NCBI GenBank assembly: GCA_016713675.1
Contig: JADJOS010000001.1
Span: forward strand, 2,674,501-2,738,500
DNA from: Acidobacteriota bacterium
Lineage (GTDB): Bacteria; Acidobacteriota; Blastocatellia; Pyrinomonadales; Pyrinomonadaceae
Reading direction: 5' to 3'
Length of the DNA stretch: 64,000 nt
The notes under the pieces: model-generated
What the model saw: only the letters and a program-made list of their open reading frames with translations
The model's database searches: none
What the model was told of the DNA's origin: nothing
Shown: one piece after another, positions 39,121-48,737 of the stretch
Position numbering within the stretch: position 1 is the first letter of the stretch
Layout of the letters: each line of letters starts with the position of its first letter
Made by a program: the position numbers and the translations under genes

Positions 39121-40317
39121 CTATTTGGACGGCTCCGCTTTCGGCTTGGCTGCCGAAGCTCCGACGATGTAACTATCCCGGGCACGAAGAACAAGATTTG
39201 GCCGGTCGACGCGAACGCGGATCTGCTTTCGCTGGCCCGGTTTCCCTTCGTCTCTGGGGATGTATCCGATATTGTATTGACGGCGAAGTTCCTCGGCCAT
39301 ACCCTCGAACGCTCGCGTTAGGCCGCCGGGCGTCGACTCCGGACGGAAAACACGACCGCCGGTGTACATCGCGAGTTCATCGAGATATTTTTTGCCAAGG
39401 GCATATTCGGCGGCGGACTGGCCGACAGGGTTGCGAATAGTGCCGCCCATACCGCCGGGCCAGCCAATCCCGCCTCCTGTATTCCGCGGCTGCTGAAAAT
39501 ACGTGTTGTAATAGATCGGAAAGATCAGAGCCTCCGATTCCTCAGCCATATCGAGCGTACTGTCGTAATCTGCCTTTCGTGAAGTGGTATCGACGCCATC
39601 AGTGAAAAGAACGATCGCCTTTCGGCCCTCGATCTTGCTTAGACGCTTTCGAAGCGAATGATCCACCGCATCATATAGGGATGTTCCGTTGCCCCAGTCT
39701 GCTTTTCTAATTGCTTTGAATATGCGGGCTCGGTCGTTTGTCGCATCGGTCAGCACATTGATATTGCCGGCAAATTCGATGACCATTACGTTGTCTTGCG
39801 GTTTTAGCTGGTCAACAAATGCGGCCGCCGCTTGATGGATCTCGCCGATCTTGTATTCGGTCGACGGGCTTGTGTCTATCAGCAAAATGACGGTGAATGG
39901 CTTATCCGAAGTGCCGAAATACGCGATCTCCTGTTCCTTCCCGTCTTCGAATATCCTGAAGTCATCCTTCGAAAGGCCCGGAATATATAGCCCGTTCCGG
40001 TCAAAGACTGAAACCGGAATAGTTATCAGATCAGTATCGACGGTAACAACATCATCGCCCTCGACCGTTACGGGCACCTCGCTTGCAGGCGTGAACACCG
40101 GTTTTCCCGTACCGTTACCTATCCCCGGAAATCGATCGGCATAAGTTGAGCGCCGCGGAGGATTTGGTTTCGATTCCGAATAATTCGGAGCGTCGTCACG
40201 GGTCTGGGCGACCGGCGTCGGTTTTGGCGTCGGTGCAACGCGGCGGCCGGATTGAGCAGAAGCGGAAGCGGCTGCAAACAGCATCAAAAACAATATTAAC
40301 GACGATCGTTCGAGCAT
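39121..40317 (-). CDS. Secreted VWFA-domain protein of the acidobacterial type
   Basis: 398 aa. A signal peptide (MLERSSLILFLMLFAAASASAQ) and a Pro-rich linker precede the N-terminal beta segment typical of this family (ITIPVSVFDRNGLYIPGLSKDDFRIFEDGKEQEI). A von Willebrand A domain with the MIDAS motif LLIDTSPS follows, then FTDGVD and a closing (Y/F)xIGYxP segment (YNIGYIPRDE). This family is strongly expanded in Acidobacteriota, supporting the taxonomic call. It lies 49 nt upstream of the truncated sigma gene on the same strand. The function is unknown; probably a metal-dependent adhesion or assembly protein of the periplasm or surface. Confidence 0.92.
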   Translation of the reverse strand: MLERSSLILFLMLFAAASASAQSGRRVAPTPKPTPVAQTRDDAPNYSESKPNPPRRSTYADRFPGIGNGTGKPVFTPASEVPVTVEGDDVVTVDTDLITIPVSVFDRNGLYIPGLSKDDFRIFEDGKEQEIAYFGTSDKPFTVILLIDTSPSTEYKIGEIHQAAAAFVDQLKPQDNVMVIEFAGNINVLTDATNDRARIFKAIRKADWGNGTSLYDAVDHSLRKRLSKIEGRKAIVLFTDGVDTTSRKADYDSTLDMAEESEALIFPIYYNTYFQQPRNTGGGIGWPGGMGGTIRNPVGQSAAEYALGKKYLDELAMYTGGRVFRPESTPGGLTRAFEGMAEELRRQYNIGYIPRDEGKPGQRKQIRVRVDRPNLVLRARDSYIVGASAAKPKAEPSK

Positions 40318-40386
40318 GGCTTTTTAAGACTCCGAGGAAATGATAATACGTTTTGATGCAAAATGTTGCTTGAAAGGTTGAATTAG

Positions 40387-41576
40387 TTATCGAAAGATGT
40401 CGAACACGGCCACAATGCTGAAGCCAAGCATGACAGCGACGACGAACCAACCGGAGGCCTGTAGCCAAACCGGGTGCTTATACTCGCCGACGATCGCGGC
40501 CTTGCGCGAGGCGAGCAACACGAGCGAAAGGCCGACGGGCAGGATAAATCCGTTTATCGTGCCGGCCCAAATGAGTATTTTCACGGGCCTCCCGACGAGC
40601 AAGAAGATCAGCATCGAAACCAATATAAATCCGATGATTGCGTAGCTGCTTCTCGATTCGATCTTTGGGTGGAAAGTCTTGAGAAACGAAACAGAAGTAA
40701 AGGCCGCTCCGACGACCGACGTGATCGCGGCGGCCCACATTACGATCCCGAAGATCCGGAGTCCTGTCGTTCCGGCAGCATTTTGAAAGACCGATGCCGG
40801 CGGATTTGAATCGTCGATCGCAAGGCCCATCGTAATGACCCCGAGAGCCGCCAAAAACAGTAGAGATCGAATCACAGCTGTTAGTATGATTCCCGTAGTC
40901 GCTCCGCGATTGACCTCTTTTAGTGAGCCAATGCCGGTAATTCCGGCGTCGATCAAGCGGTGAGCTCCGGCGAACGTGATGTAACCGCCAACGGTTCCTC
41001 CAACGAGAGTGACGATGGCCCGGGCATCTATTTGCTCAGGCCAAATTGTTCGAAATGCTGCCTCACCAAGCGGCGGGCGCGACTCGAAAACGACATACAA
41101 GATCATCGCAATCATCACGCCGCCGAGTATTTTGACAAAGAGGTCCATTGCTTTCCCGGCCTCTTTCACGACAAAGATGGCGATCGCGATGATGCCGCTT
41201 ATTGCCGCTCCATACTCGACCGGCAGATCGAATAAAGCGTTGAGTCCGAGACCGCTGCCGGCAATGTTGCCGATATTGAACACAAGCCCGCCGAATGCGA
41301 CAAGCATCGCCAGCAAATATCCGCTGTACGGCACCGTTTCATTCGCGACGTCCTGTCCGCGTTTGCCGCTGACGGTCAGAACTCGCCAGATATTTAATTG
41401 AGCAAAGATATCCAGTATCACCGATAACAAAATGACAAAGCCGAAGCTCGCGAGCAACTGCTTTGTAAAGACCGTCGTCTGCGTCAAAAACCCGGGCCGA
41501 CCGCCGAAGTGGCCATCAGAAATGCGGCTCCGAAAATGACCGAGGTCAACGAGCGTTGCTTTTTCGGTTCATCCAT
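40387..41576 (-). CDS. NRAMP-family metal-ion-type transporter, frame-disrupted near the N-terminus
   Basis: As read, the long frame starts at TTG 41487 (366 aa). The true start is probably ATG 41576, overlapping the pxpA stop: MDEPKKQRSLTSVIFGAAFL...GPGF runs in frame to a TGA created by a run of five A (41486-41490; T on the coding strand). A sixth base would give GPGFLTQTT and the whole protein, about 396 aa. Ten or so membrane segments are visible. It resembles the NRAMP-like YcsG encoded beside the pxp genes in Bacillus. Its substrate is unclear; by context it may move a pyroglutamate-related compound or a divalent metal. Confidence 0.85.
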
Positions 41577-42324
41577 TGATAGCCTCGATCTTGATTCCGT
41601 TTTCAGTCAGTTTTCGGTTGATCGCATTGGCAAATTCGAGTGCATATTCGCCGTCGCCGTGGATGCAGAGCGTGTCTGTGGCGATCTCGATGATCTTGCC
41701 CCCGGTCGCGACGACACTGCCGTCAACGATGATCGACATGGCCTGTTCGGCTCCGGCTTCCGGATCGGTTATCAGAGCATTCGGCTCGGAGCGGGGCGTT
41801 AACGTGCCGTCCGACCTATAGGTTCTGTCAGCAAAGGCCTCAGATGCGGTTTGCAAGCCGACCTTTTCGGCTTCGGAAATAGACAAACTGCCGGAGAGGC
41901 CAATGAGAATAAGATCGGACCGGTAAGTTCTGACTGCTTGAGCGATCGCAGCGGCAATCTCACTGTTTTTCGCCGACTGATTGTATAATGCACCGTGCGG
42001 TTTAATGTGACCGAGCTTGGAGCCTTCTTCGCCGCATATCCGGTCGAGCTTGCGGATCTGGTCAGTCACGATCTCGATTATCTCGCTGAAGGAAAGTGCG
42101 GTCGAGGTGCGTCCGAAGTTATCGCGGTCAAGGTAGCTCGGATGGGCGCCGATCGCAACGCCTTTTTTGACCGCATTTCTGACCGTTGCCCGCATAGTCT
42201 CTTCGTCTCCGGCATGATAGCCGCCGGCGATGCTAACGGACGACACGAGATGCATTAGCTCAGTGTCGTGGGGACAGCCTTCGCCCATATCGCAATTTAG
42301 ATCTATGGAAGACATTGTCCGCAT
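41569..42324 (-). CDS. pxpA: 5-oxoprolinase subunit A (LamB/YcsF family)
   Basis: 251 aa from ATG 42324, which follows the pxpC stop as TAATAATG; ATG 42315 is the other choice. PxpABC opens 5-oxoproline to glutamate using ATP. The family's N-terminal DLNCDMGEG, the SIAGGYHAGD segment, GAHPSYLDR, KPHGALYNQ and CIHGDGE near the end are all present, and the length is normal. It is translationally linked to pxpC upstream and to the NRAMP gene downstream (8-nt overlap). Confidence 0.94.
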   Translation of the reverse strand: MRTMSSIDLNCDMGEGCPHDTELMHLVSSVSIAGGYHAGDEETMRATVRNAVKKGVAIGAHPSYLDRDNFGRTSTALSFSEIIEIVTDQIRKLDRICGEEGSKLGHIKPHGALYNQSAKNSEIAAAIAQAVRTYRSDLILIGLSGSLSISEAEKVGLQTASEAFADRTYRSDGTLTPRSEPNALITDPEAGAEQAMSIIVDGSVVATGGKIIEIATDTLCIHGDGEYALEFANAINRKLTENGIKIEAING

Positions 42325-42326
42325 TA

Positions 42327-43298
42327 TTAACCTAAATAGTGATTTGAGCAAAGGCGTACGCCGGTTTTGAGAAGCTCGAGATCATGTTGAAACGCCGCCG
42401 CGATCCGTTCGGCGTCGGCGATGTCGATCAGGTGAAACGCGACTTTATCACTTGCTCCGATCTGGGCGAGCAAGGGTAGATCGTACTCGATGACATTTGC
42501 TATCCGCGGATAGCCGCCGGTAGTCTGATGATCAGCCATGAGCACGATCAATTGGCCGTCAGGAAAAAGCTGGATCGTGCCAAAATTGACAGCCGACGAG
42601 AGGATCTCTGTCGGCGCCGTTAACACCATTGGCTCGCCGATCAGTCGATAGCCCATTCGGTTCGAATTATTTGAAATTTGAAAAACAGAACTTTCCAATA
42701 GGCTTCGGCTTTTTGATTTGAGCATCTCATATTCACCGCCTTTTACGACTCGAACGGTCGGTAAGCGGCTGTATCGAGGAATGAGTGATGTCGACAATTG
42801 TTGATTAAATAGACGGCCGCGGCTCTCGCAAACCGAGAAAAGTTCGATGCGATCATTCCTTGCTAGTTTTCGGCCGCAACATCCGCCGACGGTTGCCGAA
42901 AGATTCGTACTTGCACTACCTAGCCAATCTTGTACGTGAAATCCGGCCTCGATCGCGAGGTAAGTTCGTTCTCCCTGCACTTTGTTTTGAAAGGTCAGGA
43001 TGCTGCCTTCACCGGCTCGGTGGATACGCCAATTGCCAACTCTGTGACCGTCTAAATGCGATGCGAAGTCTGCACCGCCGAGGGCAAAAAGACACTCGCG
43101 TTCGAAAAGTATTTCAGCCGCAGGGAAATGCATCTCGATGACGGCAGCGTTTTCGCCGTTGTTGAGCAGAATATTGATCAGGCGAGCAGCAGAGCGGTCC
43201 ATCACACCGTTCGGGTTTATTCCGAGGCTCCGATAACAAATACGGCCGAGGTCCTGAACGGTCGATAAGATGCCGGGTTTTCGGATCAGAATGCTCAT
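42327..43298 (-). CDS. pxpC: 5-oxoprolinase subunit C (biotin-dependent carboxylase-like, KipA family)
   Basis: 323 aa. The N-terminus (IRKPGILSTVQDLGR) and the segments MDRSAARLIN, FALGGADF, QTTGGYPRIANVIEYDLPLLAQ are diagnostic of KipA/PxpC. It acts with PxpA and PxpB. The start overlaps the pxpB stop by 4 nt (ATGA), and pxpA starts within 3-12 nt of its stop. Confidence 0.94.
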   Translation of the reverse strand: MSILIRKPGILSTVQDLGRICYRSLGINPNGVMDRSAARLINILLNNGENAAVIEMHFPAAEILFERECLFALGGADFASHLDGHRVGNWRIHRAGEGSILTFQNKVQGERTYLAIEAGFHVQDWLGSASTNLSATVGGCCGRKLARNDRIELFSVCESRGRLFNQQLSTSLIPRYSRLPTVRVVKGGEYEMLKSKSRSLLESSVFQISNNSNRMGYRLIGEPMVLTAPTEILSSAVNFGTIQLFPDGQLIVLMADHQTTGGYPRIANVIEYDLPLLAQIGASDKVAFHLIDIADAERIAAAFQHDLELLKTGVRLCSNHYLG

Positions 43299-43981
43299 TT
43301 GATCGCAATGAATTTCACATTGTCACCAGGCCGCAAATAGCATGGTGAATCGGCGTTTGGCGAGAACATCGCGACAGCAGTCTGACCGATGATCTGCCAA
43401 CCGCCTGGTGATGCAAGCGAATAGATCCCGGTCTGGCGGCCCGCGATGCCGACGCTTCCGGCCGGAACATGTGTTCTTGGAGTCTTCTTCCGAAGCATCG
43501 CGATCCTGTCATCGACTGTGCCCATATACGAAAAGCCCGGAAGGAAGCCGAGCATATAAACGCGATATATCACTGAAGTGAATATACCGATGGCCTCGAC
43601 CATCGAAAGACCGTTCGACATAGCTACAAATGCGAGGTCAAATTCGCCGTCAGTGTCGAAACGAACCGGAATCTCGACCATGCGGGAATTACCGCCGTTG
43701 TTCGGGTCGAGTATTTCCAATGCATTAGCAACCAGCGAACTGACCGCGTCAAATGACGAAGTGAATTCGCCGAATTCACTTCGCACTAATATCGGATCGT
43801 AAAACAAGGTCGCTGACGCGTATGCCGGCACCGATTCAATAAGGCCGCGAAACGGATTGAGCCGAAAGTGTTCGGCGAGTGCGATCGCCTTTTGATTGAG
43901 GTGTTCTGAGATGGCCGTGCCAAATTCGACGGTCAACGCCGTTTCGCCGAGGGAAAAGATCCTGATCTCTTCCATGTTCAT
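43295..43981 (-). CDS. pxpB: 5-oxoprolinase subunit B (KipI family)
   Basis: 228 aa. The signature region GFLPGFSYMG, then PRTHVPAGSVGIAGRQTGIY and SPGGWQIIG, identifies KipI/PxpB. The order pxpB-pxpC-pxpA matches many genomes. Its ATG overlaps the stop of the ABC permease gene upstream (ATGA), tying oxoproline breakdown to peptide uptake. Confidence 0.94.
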   Translation of the reverse strand: MNMEEIRIFSLGETALTVEFGTAISEHLNQKAIALAEHFRLNPFRGLIESVPAYASATLFYDPILVRSEFGEFTSSFDAVSSLVANALEILDPNNGGNSRMVEIPVRFDTDGEFDLAFVAMSNGLSMVEAIGIFTSVIYRVYMLGFLPGFSYMGTVDDRIAMLRKKTPRTHVPAGSVGIAGRQTGIYSLASPGGWQIIGQTAVAMFSPNADSPCYLRPGDNVKFIAIK

Positions 43982-44793
43982 CTTGTTCGCTGTTTTGGAT
44001 CGAGATATTCGCGAAGACCGTCGCCGATAAAATTGAACGCAAGTACGGTTAGTGCGATGGCAAGGCTAGGAAAGAGCATGACGTGCGGGGCACTGGTCAA
44101 AATATCGAAGCTTCGAGCCTCGTCGATCATCGTGCCCCAACTCGGTGCCGGCGGCGGAATTCCGAGGCCGAGGAACGAGAGCGATGCCTCGGATAGCACG
44201 GCTCCGGCCATACCGAGCGATGCCTGAACAATAAGCGGCTGGATAGCATTGGGAAGGATATGCGTGAACAAAATTCGCATATTCGATGCTCCGAGAGCCC
44301 GTGCGGCCTGGACATAGTCGTATTCACGCACCTTCAGCACTTGTCCGCGCATGACGCGGGCATAACCGACCCAGCCAATTATGCAAAGAGCGAGTATCAT
44401 CTTTCCGAGGCCGGCACCAAGGAACGCGACGAGAGCAATTGCTAGCAGCAAGCCGGGAAAAGCGAGAAAGACATTAAAGAGATATCCGGATAGAAACTTA
44501 TCAACCCAACCGCCGTAAAATCCGGCAATTGCTCCGATGACCGTGCCAAAGATCGACGAGATCACAACAACCGATATGCCTACCTGCAGTGAAATTCGAG
44601 CACCAAAAACGACTCGCGAAAATACGTCGCGGCCCAAAGCATCTGTTCCAAGCCAATGATCGGAGTCCGGAGCAAGATATCGGATGCTCGTATCGATCGA
44701 GATCACATCGTGCGTGGCGATCAGCGGTGCAAAGATCGCGGCCAAAATGACCACCAATGCAATACTCGCGCCAATGTAAAATAGTCGATTCAT
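43978..44793 (-). CDS. Peptide/nickel-type ABC transporter permease (DppC-like)
   Basis: 271 aa with an N-terminal membrane span and five to six in total. It carries the binding-protein-dependent transport signature near SNMRILFTHILPNAIQPLIV and the HWLGTDALGRDVFSR segment characteristic of DppC/OppC. Its start directly follows the stop of the DppB-like gene. No cognate substrate-binding protein or ATPase is encoded in the window, so these must come from elsewhere. Confidence 0.92.
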   Translation of the reverse strand: MNRLFYIGASIALVVILAAIFAPLIATHDVISIDTSIRYLAPDSDHWLGTDALGRDVFSRVVFGARISLQVGISVVVISSIFGTVIGAIAGFYGGWVDKFLSGYLFNVFLAFPGLLLAIALVAFLGAGLGKMILALCIIGWVGYARVMRGQVLKVREYDYVQAARALGASNMRILFTHILPNAIQPLIVQASLGMAGAVLSEASLSFLGLGIPPPAPSWGTMIDEARSFDILTSAPHVMLFPSLAIALTVLAFNFIGDGLREYLDPKQRTR

Positions 44794-45774
44794 TTAGGAG
44801 AGCCTAATTCTTGGATCAAGTCGCCGGTAGACAAAATCCGTAAGGGAATTTGCGATGATGAAAGTCACGCTGATAACGAGAACGCAGCCTTGCACGAGGC
44901 GGTAATCGCGTTTTCCAATACCGTCTTCAAGTAACAGCAATCCGAGGCCTTGCCAGCTAAAGATCTTTTCGGTAATTATCGAACCAGCAAGCAGAACGCC
45001 GAGCTGTAAACCGAGAATAGTGACCACGGGAATGAGGCCGTTCTTGAGAACGTGTTTGTAGATCACGATTCGTTCGCTGAGGCCTTTCGCACGAGCCGTT
45101 CGGACGTAGTCTTCGCCAAGCTCCTCGATCACACTCGAACGGACCATTCGGGTCAGTATCGCTGAAAGAGCAGCCCCGAGCGTTACTGCGGGCAGCACAA
45201 TATCTTCGGGATTTGCACTTCCAGTTGGTGCGAACCAGCCGAGTTGAACCGCAAAAATGTAAACAAGAAACGGTCCGATAACAAATGTCGGCAGCGAAAT
45301 ACCAAGCAATGCAAAAAAAGAGGCTCCGTTGTCGATCAGTGAATTCTTCCGGGATCCGGCAAAAACGCCTAACGGCAATGCAATACCTATGGCCACGAAC
45401 AAAGCTGCTATCGCCAGCTTGATCGTGGCCGGATATCGTTCGAAGATCAGGTCGCGGACCGGCCGATCGGTTCTGAATGATTTGCCGAGGTCGCCGACGA
45501 CAAGGCCGCGCCAATAGTCGAGATACCGGTTTTCCGAACCATTCCACTTAAATCCATCCTCACCGTTGTACGAAAAGAAGAATGCAGGGCGGTCGAGGCC
45601 ATGCTTGAGATTGAAATTCTCGATCTGTTCAGGCGTCGCAGTTTCGCCCAAGATCACCGTTGCCGGATCGCCGGGTACGAACTCAATGAGCAGGGTTACA
45701 AGCGACACCACCGTCCATATGACGAGAAGCATCAATGCCAGTTGGCGGGCCATGTTTAAGAGGTGGTATTTCAA
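44794..45774 (-). CDS. Peptide/nickel-type ABC transporter permease (DppB-like)
   Basis: 326 aa if it begins at TTG 45774, whose TTGA overlaps the stop of the TMEM175 gene; ATG 45753 is an alternative. The frame is open to 45903, but that part is antisense-like text within the upstream gene. Features are LLIEFVPGDPA near the N-terminus, GDLGKSFRTDRPV, and the EAA-type loop RTARAKGLSERIVIYKHVLKN. It pairs with the DppC-like protein. Confidence 0.9.
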   Translation of the reverse strand: MKYHLLNMARQLALMLLVIWTVVSLVTLLIEFVPGDPATVILGETATPEQIENFNLKHGLDRPAFFFSYNGEDGFKWNGSENRYLDYWRGLVVGDLGKSFRTDRPVRDLIFERYPATIKLAIAALFVAIGIALPLGVFAGSRKNSLIDNGASFFALLGISLPTFVIGPFLVYIFAVQLGWFAPTGSANPEDIVLPAVTLGAALSAILTRMVRSSVIEELGEDYVRTARAKGLSERIVIYKHVLKNGLIPVVTILGLQLGVLLAGSIITEKIFSWQGLGLLLLEDGIGKRDYRLVQGCVLVISVTFIIANSLTDFVYRRLDPRIRLS

Positions 45775-46403
45775 GATGCGACCTTCTTTTTGCGGTAGAG
45801 CAGATTTGCTACGAGCGGGATCAGCGGGAACGCAAAGCCGCCGAATGGAACCGCAATGAATGATAATCCGATCGCGATCACACAAACTATAGGCACTGCC
45901 CATGATCGACGGCTTATACCTGCGATGGTTTCGTCGTCAACATCGTCGCCGATGAGATCGTTCCGCCTGGAAACCGCGTACTGCCAGATCCAGATCTTTG
46001 CGATCGCGGCCAAACCGAAGCTCCCGGCATATAGCGCAAACGCGGTCTGGCTGAATGAATTCTCACTAAACAGAGCAGTTGGAAACGGAATGAATGCAAC
46101 AAACAACAAAAAAACCAAATTTCGCCATATCAAGCCGAAATCCCAGTTGGTTATAAACCTGAATAGTCGGTGATGCTCGATCCACATCATGCCAACGATC
46201 AAAAAGCTGAAAACAAAGCCGAGAAATTTCGGGAGCAATTCGAGGAGTGCTTGCCGTATTACACCTTCGGTGAAACTCTCGTGTTTGAAATGCGGAGCCT
46301 TGAGTTCAAGCACCAGGATCGTAATCACAATAGCGATCACGGCATCGCTAAAGAAGAGGATCCGCTCGAACGTGAGCGCTTTGTTTTCGTTCGAATTGTT
46401 CAT
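45771..46403 (-). CDS. TMEM175-family potassium channel-like protein
   Basis: 210 aa with about six membrane segments. The family motif is visible near the N-terminus (RILFFSDAVIAIVITILVLEL, with FSD), as in bacterial TMEM175 K+ channels. It lies 27 nt after ubiE and overlaps the DppB-like start. Conduction is inferred from the family only. Confidence 0.85.
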   Translation of the reverse strand: MNNSNENKALTFERILFFSDAVIAIVITILVLELKAPHFKHESFTEGVIRQALLELLPKFLGFVFSFLIVGMMWIEHHRLFRFITNWDFGLIWRNLVFLLFVAFIPFPTALFSENSFSQTAFALYAGSFGLAAIAKIWIWQYAVSRRNDLIGDDVDDETIAGISRRSWAVPIVCVIAIGLSFIAVPFGGFAFPLIPLVANLLYRKKKVAS

Positions 46404-46430
46404 TTCAGAATCGGAAAATGAACGAGAATT

Positions 46431-47159
46431 TTAGCTTGCTTTTGTGCCCGAATGCAAAGCGGCGATGCCGCCGGTGAGGTTGCGGTATTTAACTGCCGCG
46501 AAACCGGTTTTCTCCATCAACGCAACGAGATTTTTTTGATCGGGGAATTTTGACACCGAATCAGGAAGATATTCGTATGCTCCACGCGACCCGCTAACCG
46601 CGCCGCCGATCCGCGGCAATATATGCGAAAAATAGAAATTGAATAGCTGGCCGAAGCCCGGAATGATCGGCGCCGAAAATTCGAGGATCGCTAATCGTCC
46701 GCCCGGTCTTAGAATTCTAAATAGTTCGGCGAGACCGTCGGTGAAATTTGCCAGATTTCGTAAGCCGAATGCGATCGTAACTGCGTCGAAACTGTTGTCG
46801 TCGAATGGCAATGCCATCGCATCCCCTTCGATGTAGGGGATCCTGTGAGATTCGCTCTCAGATTTCGTCTTGGCAAACGCCAGCATCGGCCGGCAAAAAT
46901 CGGTACCGATGATCTGTGCTTTTGAGTTTTTGTTCAGTTCGAGCGAAAGGTCGCCGGTTCCGCAGGCGACATCGAGAACGACAGCGTCCTCACGGTCAAG
47001 GATGTCCCGCAATTCATTTGAGACGATACGCCTCCAGCGTTTGTCGATATTTAGCGAAAGAACGTGATTGAGCAGATCGTAACGCCCGGCGATGCCCGCG
47101 AACATCTCCCGGACGGCCTTGGCGTGTGCCGCCTCTTTTTCGGTCAGTTGATTTTGCAC
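46431..47159 (-). CDS. ubiE: Demethylmenaquinone / benzoquinol C-methyltransferase
   Basis: 242 aa, a class I SAM methyltransferase of quinone biosynthesis. Motif I is VLDVACGTGDLS; the family signature AFGLRNLANF and ILRPGGRLAILEFS follow; FAGIAGRYDLLNH marks the N-terminus. In Acidobacteria the substrate should be demethylmenaquinone, so menG is an equally fitting name. It starts 4 nt after the M16-like gene. Confidence 0.94.
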   Translation of the reverse strand: MQNQLTEKEAAHAKAVREMFAGIAGRYDLLNHVLSLNIDKRWRRIVSNELRDILDREDAVVLDVACGTGDLSLELNKNSKAQIIGTDFCRPMLAFAKTKSESESHRIPYIEGDAMALPFDDNSFDAVTIAFGLRNLANFTDGLAELFRILRPGGRLAILEFSAPIIPGFGQLFNFYFSHILPRIGGAVSGSRGAYEYLPDSVSKFPDQKNLVALMEKTGFAAVKYRNLTGGIAALHSGTKAS

Positions 47160-47163
47160 TTGA

Positions 47164-48453
47164 TCAGTTTGCAGGAGTGTTCACAAGAACCGAAGCGGCC
47201 GGTGCTGACTTTATCTTATCGGCAAAAGCACGGACCGAGATCAACGTGACACCGTCGACAAGCCGCTGCTCTGCCGCTGGTTCGCCCGACTTGAATGTAT
47301 CAATATCGAGCCAGATATCAGGAGTCTGCCGTTTGGACCATTCCGCCGCAAAGATCGTGCGGGCCGTAGAAAACTCAGCTTCAGTGATCGGATCGTTAAG
47401 TGCCTTCAAAACAAGTTCGTTTGCCTCGAACTTGCCATTGCCGGCACTTAGATCGTCCTTTCCTGCGGAAAATCCAATGACGAACATGCCAGGCAAGACG
47501 TGTTCGAATGCTCGAACAAAGACCCGCGAGGAAAATGCAGTTGGAACACGCGAGCGTAGACGTTCTTGCAGGATCAAGGCATATACTTCTGATGCTGCAA
47601 AATCTTTGTCGCTCCGAGCGACTCCGCGCATCGCGAATCTGATCGCCGACGTATCCGTGATCGGCGATGGTACCGTTAAGAGTGCTGTAGGCGGCGGATC
47701 GGGCTGGCGAAAGGTCGACGGAACTCGCCGGTCCGATTTCAGCCAAGGGCCAAAATAGCGACGGGCTGCACGATAGCCGACGACTTTATCAAAGTTTCCG
47801 TAGATCGAAACAGTTGCATTGTCGGCAGTTAAAAAACGAAGCTTCGCATCGATTAGGTCGGCAAAATCGATCTTTGCGATCGATTCGCTGCTGCCGAACT
47901 GCGGCCGGCCGTAAGGAAATGTGCCGAACAGTCTTTTTGCGACAGCCTGATCACCGACGTATGCGGGATCGGATTCGAGTTGTTTCACCTCGGCGAGCAA
48001 AGTCTCCTTTAGCCTTGCGGTAGTCGGCTTGTCGATAGTCGGGTTTGTGAGGGCGGCCGCAAGAGTATCGAGTATGGTCAGAAATTCATCGGATCTACCT
48101 GTCGCGTCGATCTGGATGTAATCGTAATTGGTGTTCACCGCGAGGCTGCCGCCGAGGTCTTCGCTAAAGAACTCACGGGCAGCTTCGGTCGGGAAAATGT
48201 TATCCGCGAGCAGCCGCATCACCCCTTCTTTGCCCTGCGGATCGAAAGCGGCACCACTGTGAATGCGGATCCTGACAGTCACCGTACTTGCAGACGGATC
48301 GCTCCACATTAGCAACTTCAGGCCATTAAGCAGCCTTTCCTGCCTCGGCGGTTGACTTGCCGTTTGTGCAAAAATTCCGCTGCCTGACGTCAAGATAACA
48401 ATGGCGAATGCCGCCAAATTCGAGAAACGTGTGAACTGTCTGACTTTTTTCAT
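47164..48453 (-). CDS. Secreted M16-family protein, probably catalytically inactive
   Basis: 429 aa from ATG 48453, giving a signal peptide (ending near GIFAQ); the frame is open to 48489. The fold-specific pattern of M16B proteases is visible: RLLNGLKLLMWSDPSASTVTVRIRIHSGAAFDP, then two halves. The zinc site HxxEH, expected right after this, is replaced by EGVMRLLADNIFP, so hydrolysis is unlikely unless another subunit supplies it. It may act as the non-catalytic partner of an M16 heterodimer. It is the first gene of the long minus-strand operon. Confidence 0.85.
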   Translation of the reverse strand: MKKVRQFTRFSNLAAFAIVILTSGSGIFAQTASQPPRQERLLNGLKLLMWSDPSASTVTVRIRIHSGAAFDPQGKEGVMRLLADNIFPTEAAREFFSEDLGGSLAVNTNYDYIQIDATGRSDEFLTILDTLAAALTNPTIDKPTTARLKETLLAEVKQLESDPAYVGDQAVAKRLFGTFPYGRPQFGSSESIAKIDFADLIDAKLRFLTADNATVSIYGNFDKVVGYRAARRYFGPWLKSDRRVPSTFRQPDPPPTALLTVPSPITDTSAIRFAMRGVARSDKDFAASEVYALILQERLRSRVPTAFSSRVFVRAFEHVLPGMFVIGFSAGKDDLSAGNGKFEANELVLKALNDPITEAEFSTARTIFAAEWSKRQTPDIWLDIDTFKSGEPAAEQRLVDGVTLISVRAFADKIKSAPAASVLVNTPAN

Positions 48454-48611
48454 CGTAAAGTTAAATGGAATCGCGGTCGAACTTGTCATTTAGTTGCAAT
48501 ACAGTCACGTAATGTTGTCACACGCGAAAAAATGCCTAACCGGCCAAAATGAAATTTTAGAACTGTGCAGGCATCGCGTCAAACGAATGAAGCATCTATC
48601 AAAACTGAGTA

Positions 48612-48626
48612 TTCCAAAATTTGGAA
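48612..48626. promoter_or_regulatory. Palindrome upstream of the TonB gene promoter
   Basis: TTCCAAA-A-TTTGGAA is a perfect 7-1-7 palindrome centred at 48619, about 26-40 nt upstream of the -35 box of the zinc-ribbon/TonB gene and between it and the divergent M16-like gene. Position and symmetry suit a dimeric regulator; no family can be named. Confidence 0.35.
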
Positions 48627-48651
48627 ACTTGCAAAAAAGTGGCCTAAAAGG

Positions 48652-48680
48652 CTTAACTTCCGTGACAAACGCGGTATAAT
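48652..48680 (+). promoter_or_regulatory. Promoter of the zinc-ribbon/TonB gene
   Basis: A consensus -10 TATAAT (48675-48680) is preceded 17 bp upstream by CTTAAC (48652-48657). The leader would be about 50 nt, ending in GAGAGG before the ATG at 48738. Confidence 0.6.
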
Positions 48681-48737
48681 TGAGAGTGCAGCATATTGCC
48701 TAGTGATTTGGTAATAAAAAGGTGAGAGGCCGAAAAC

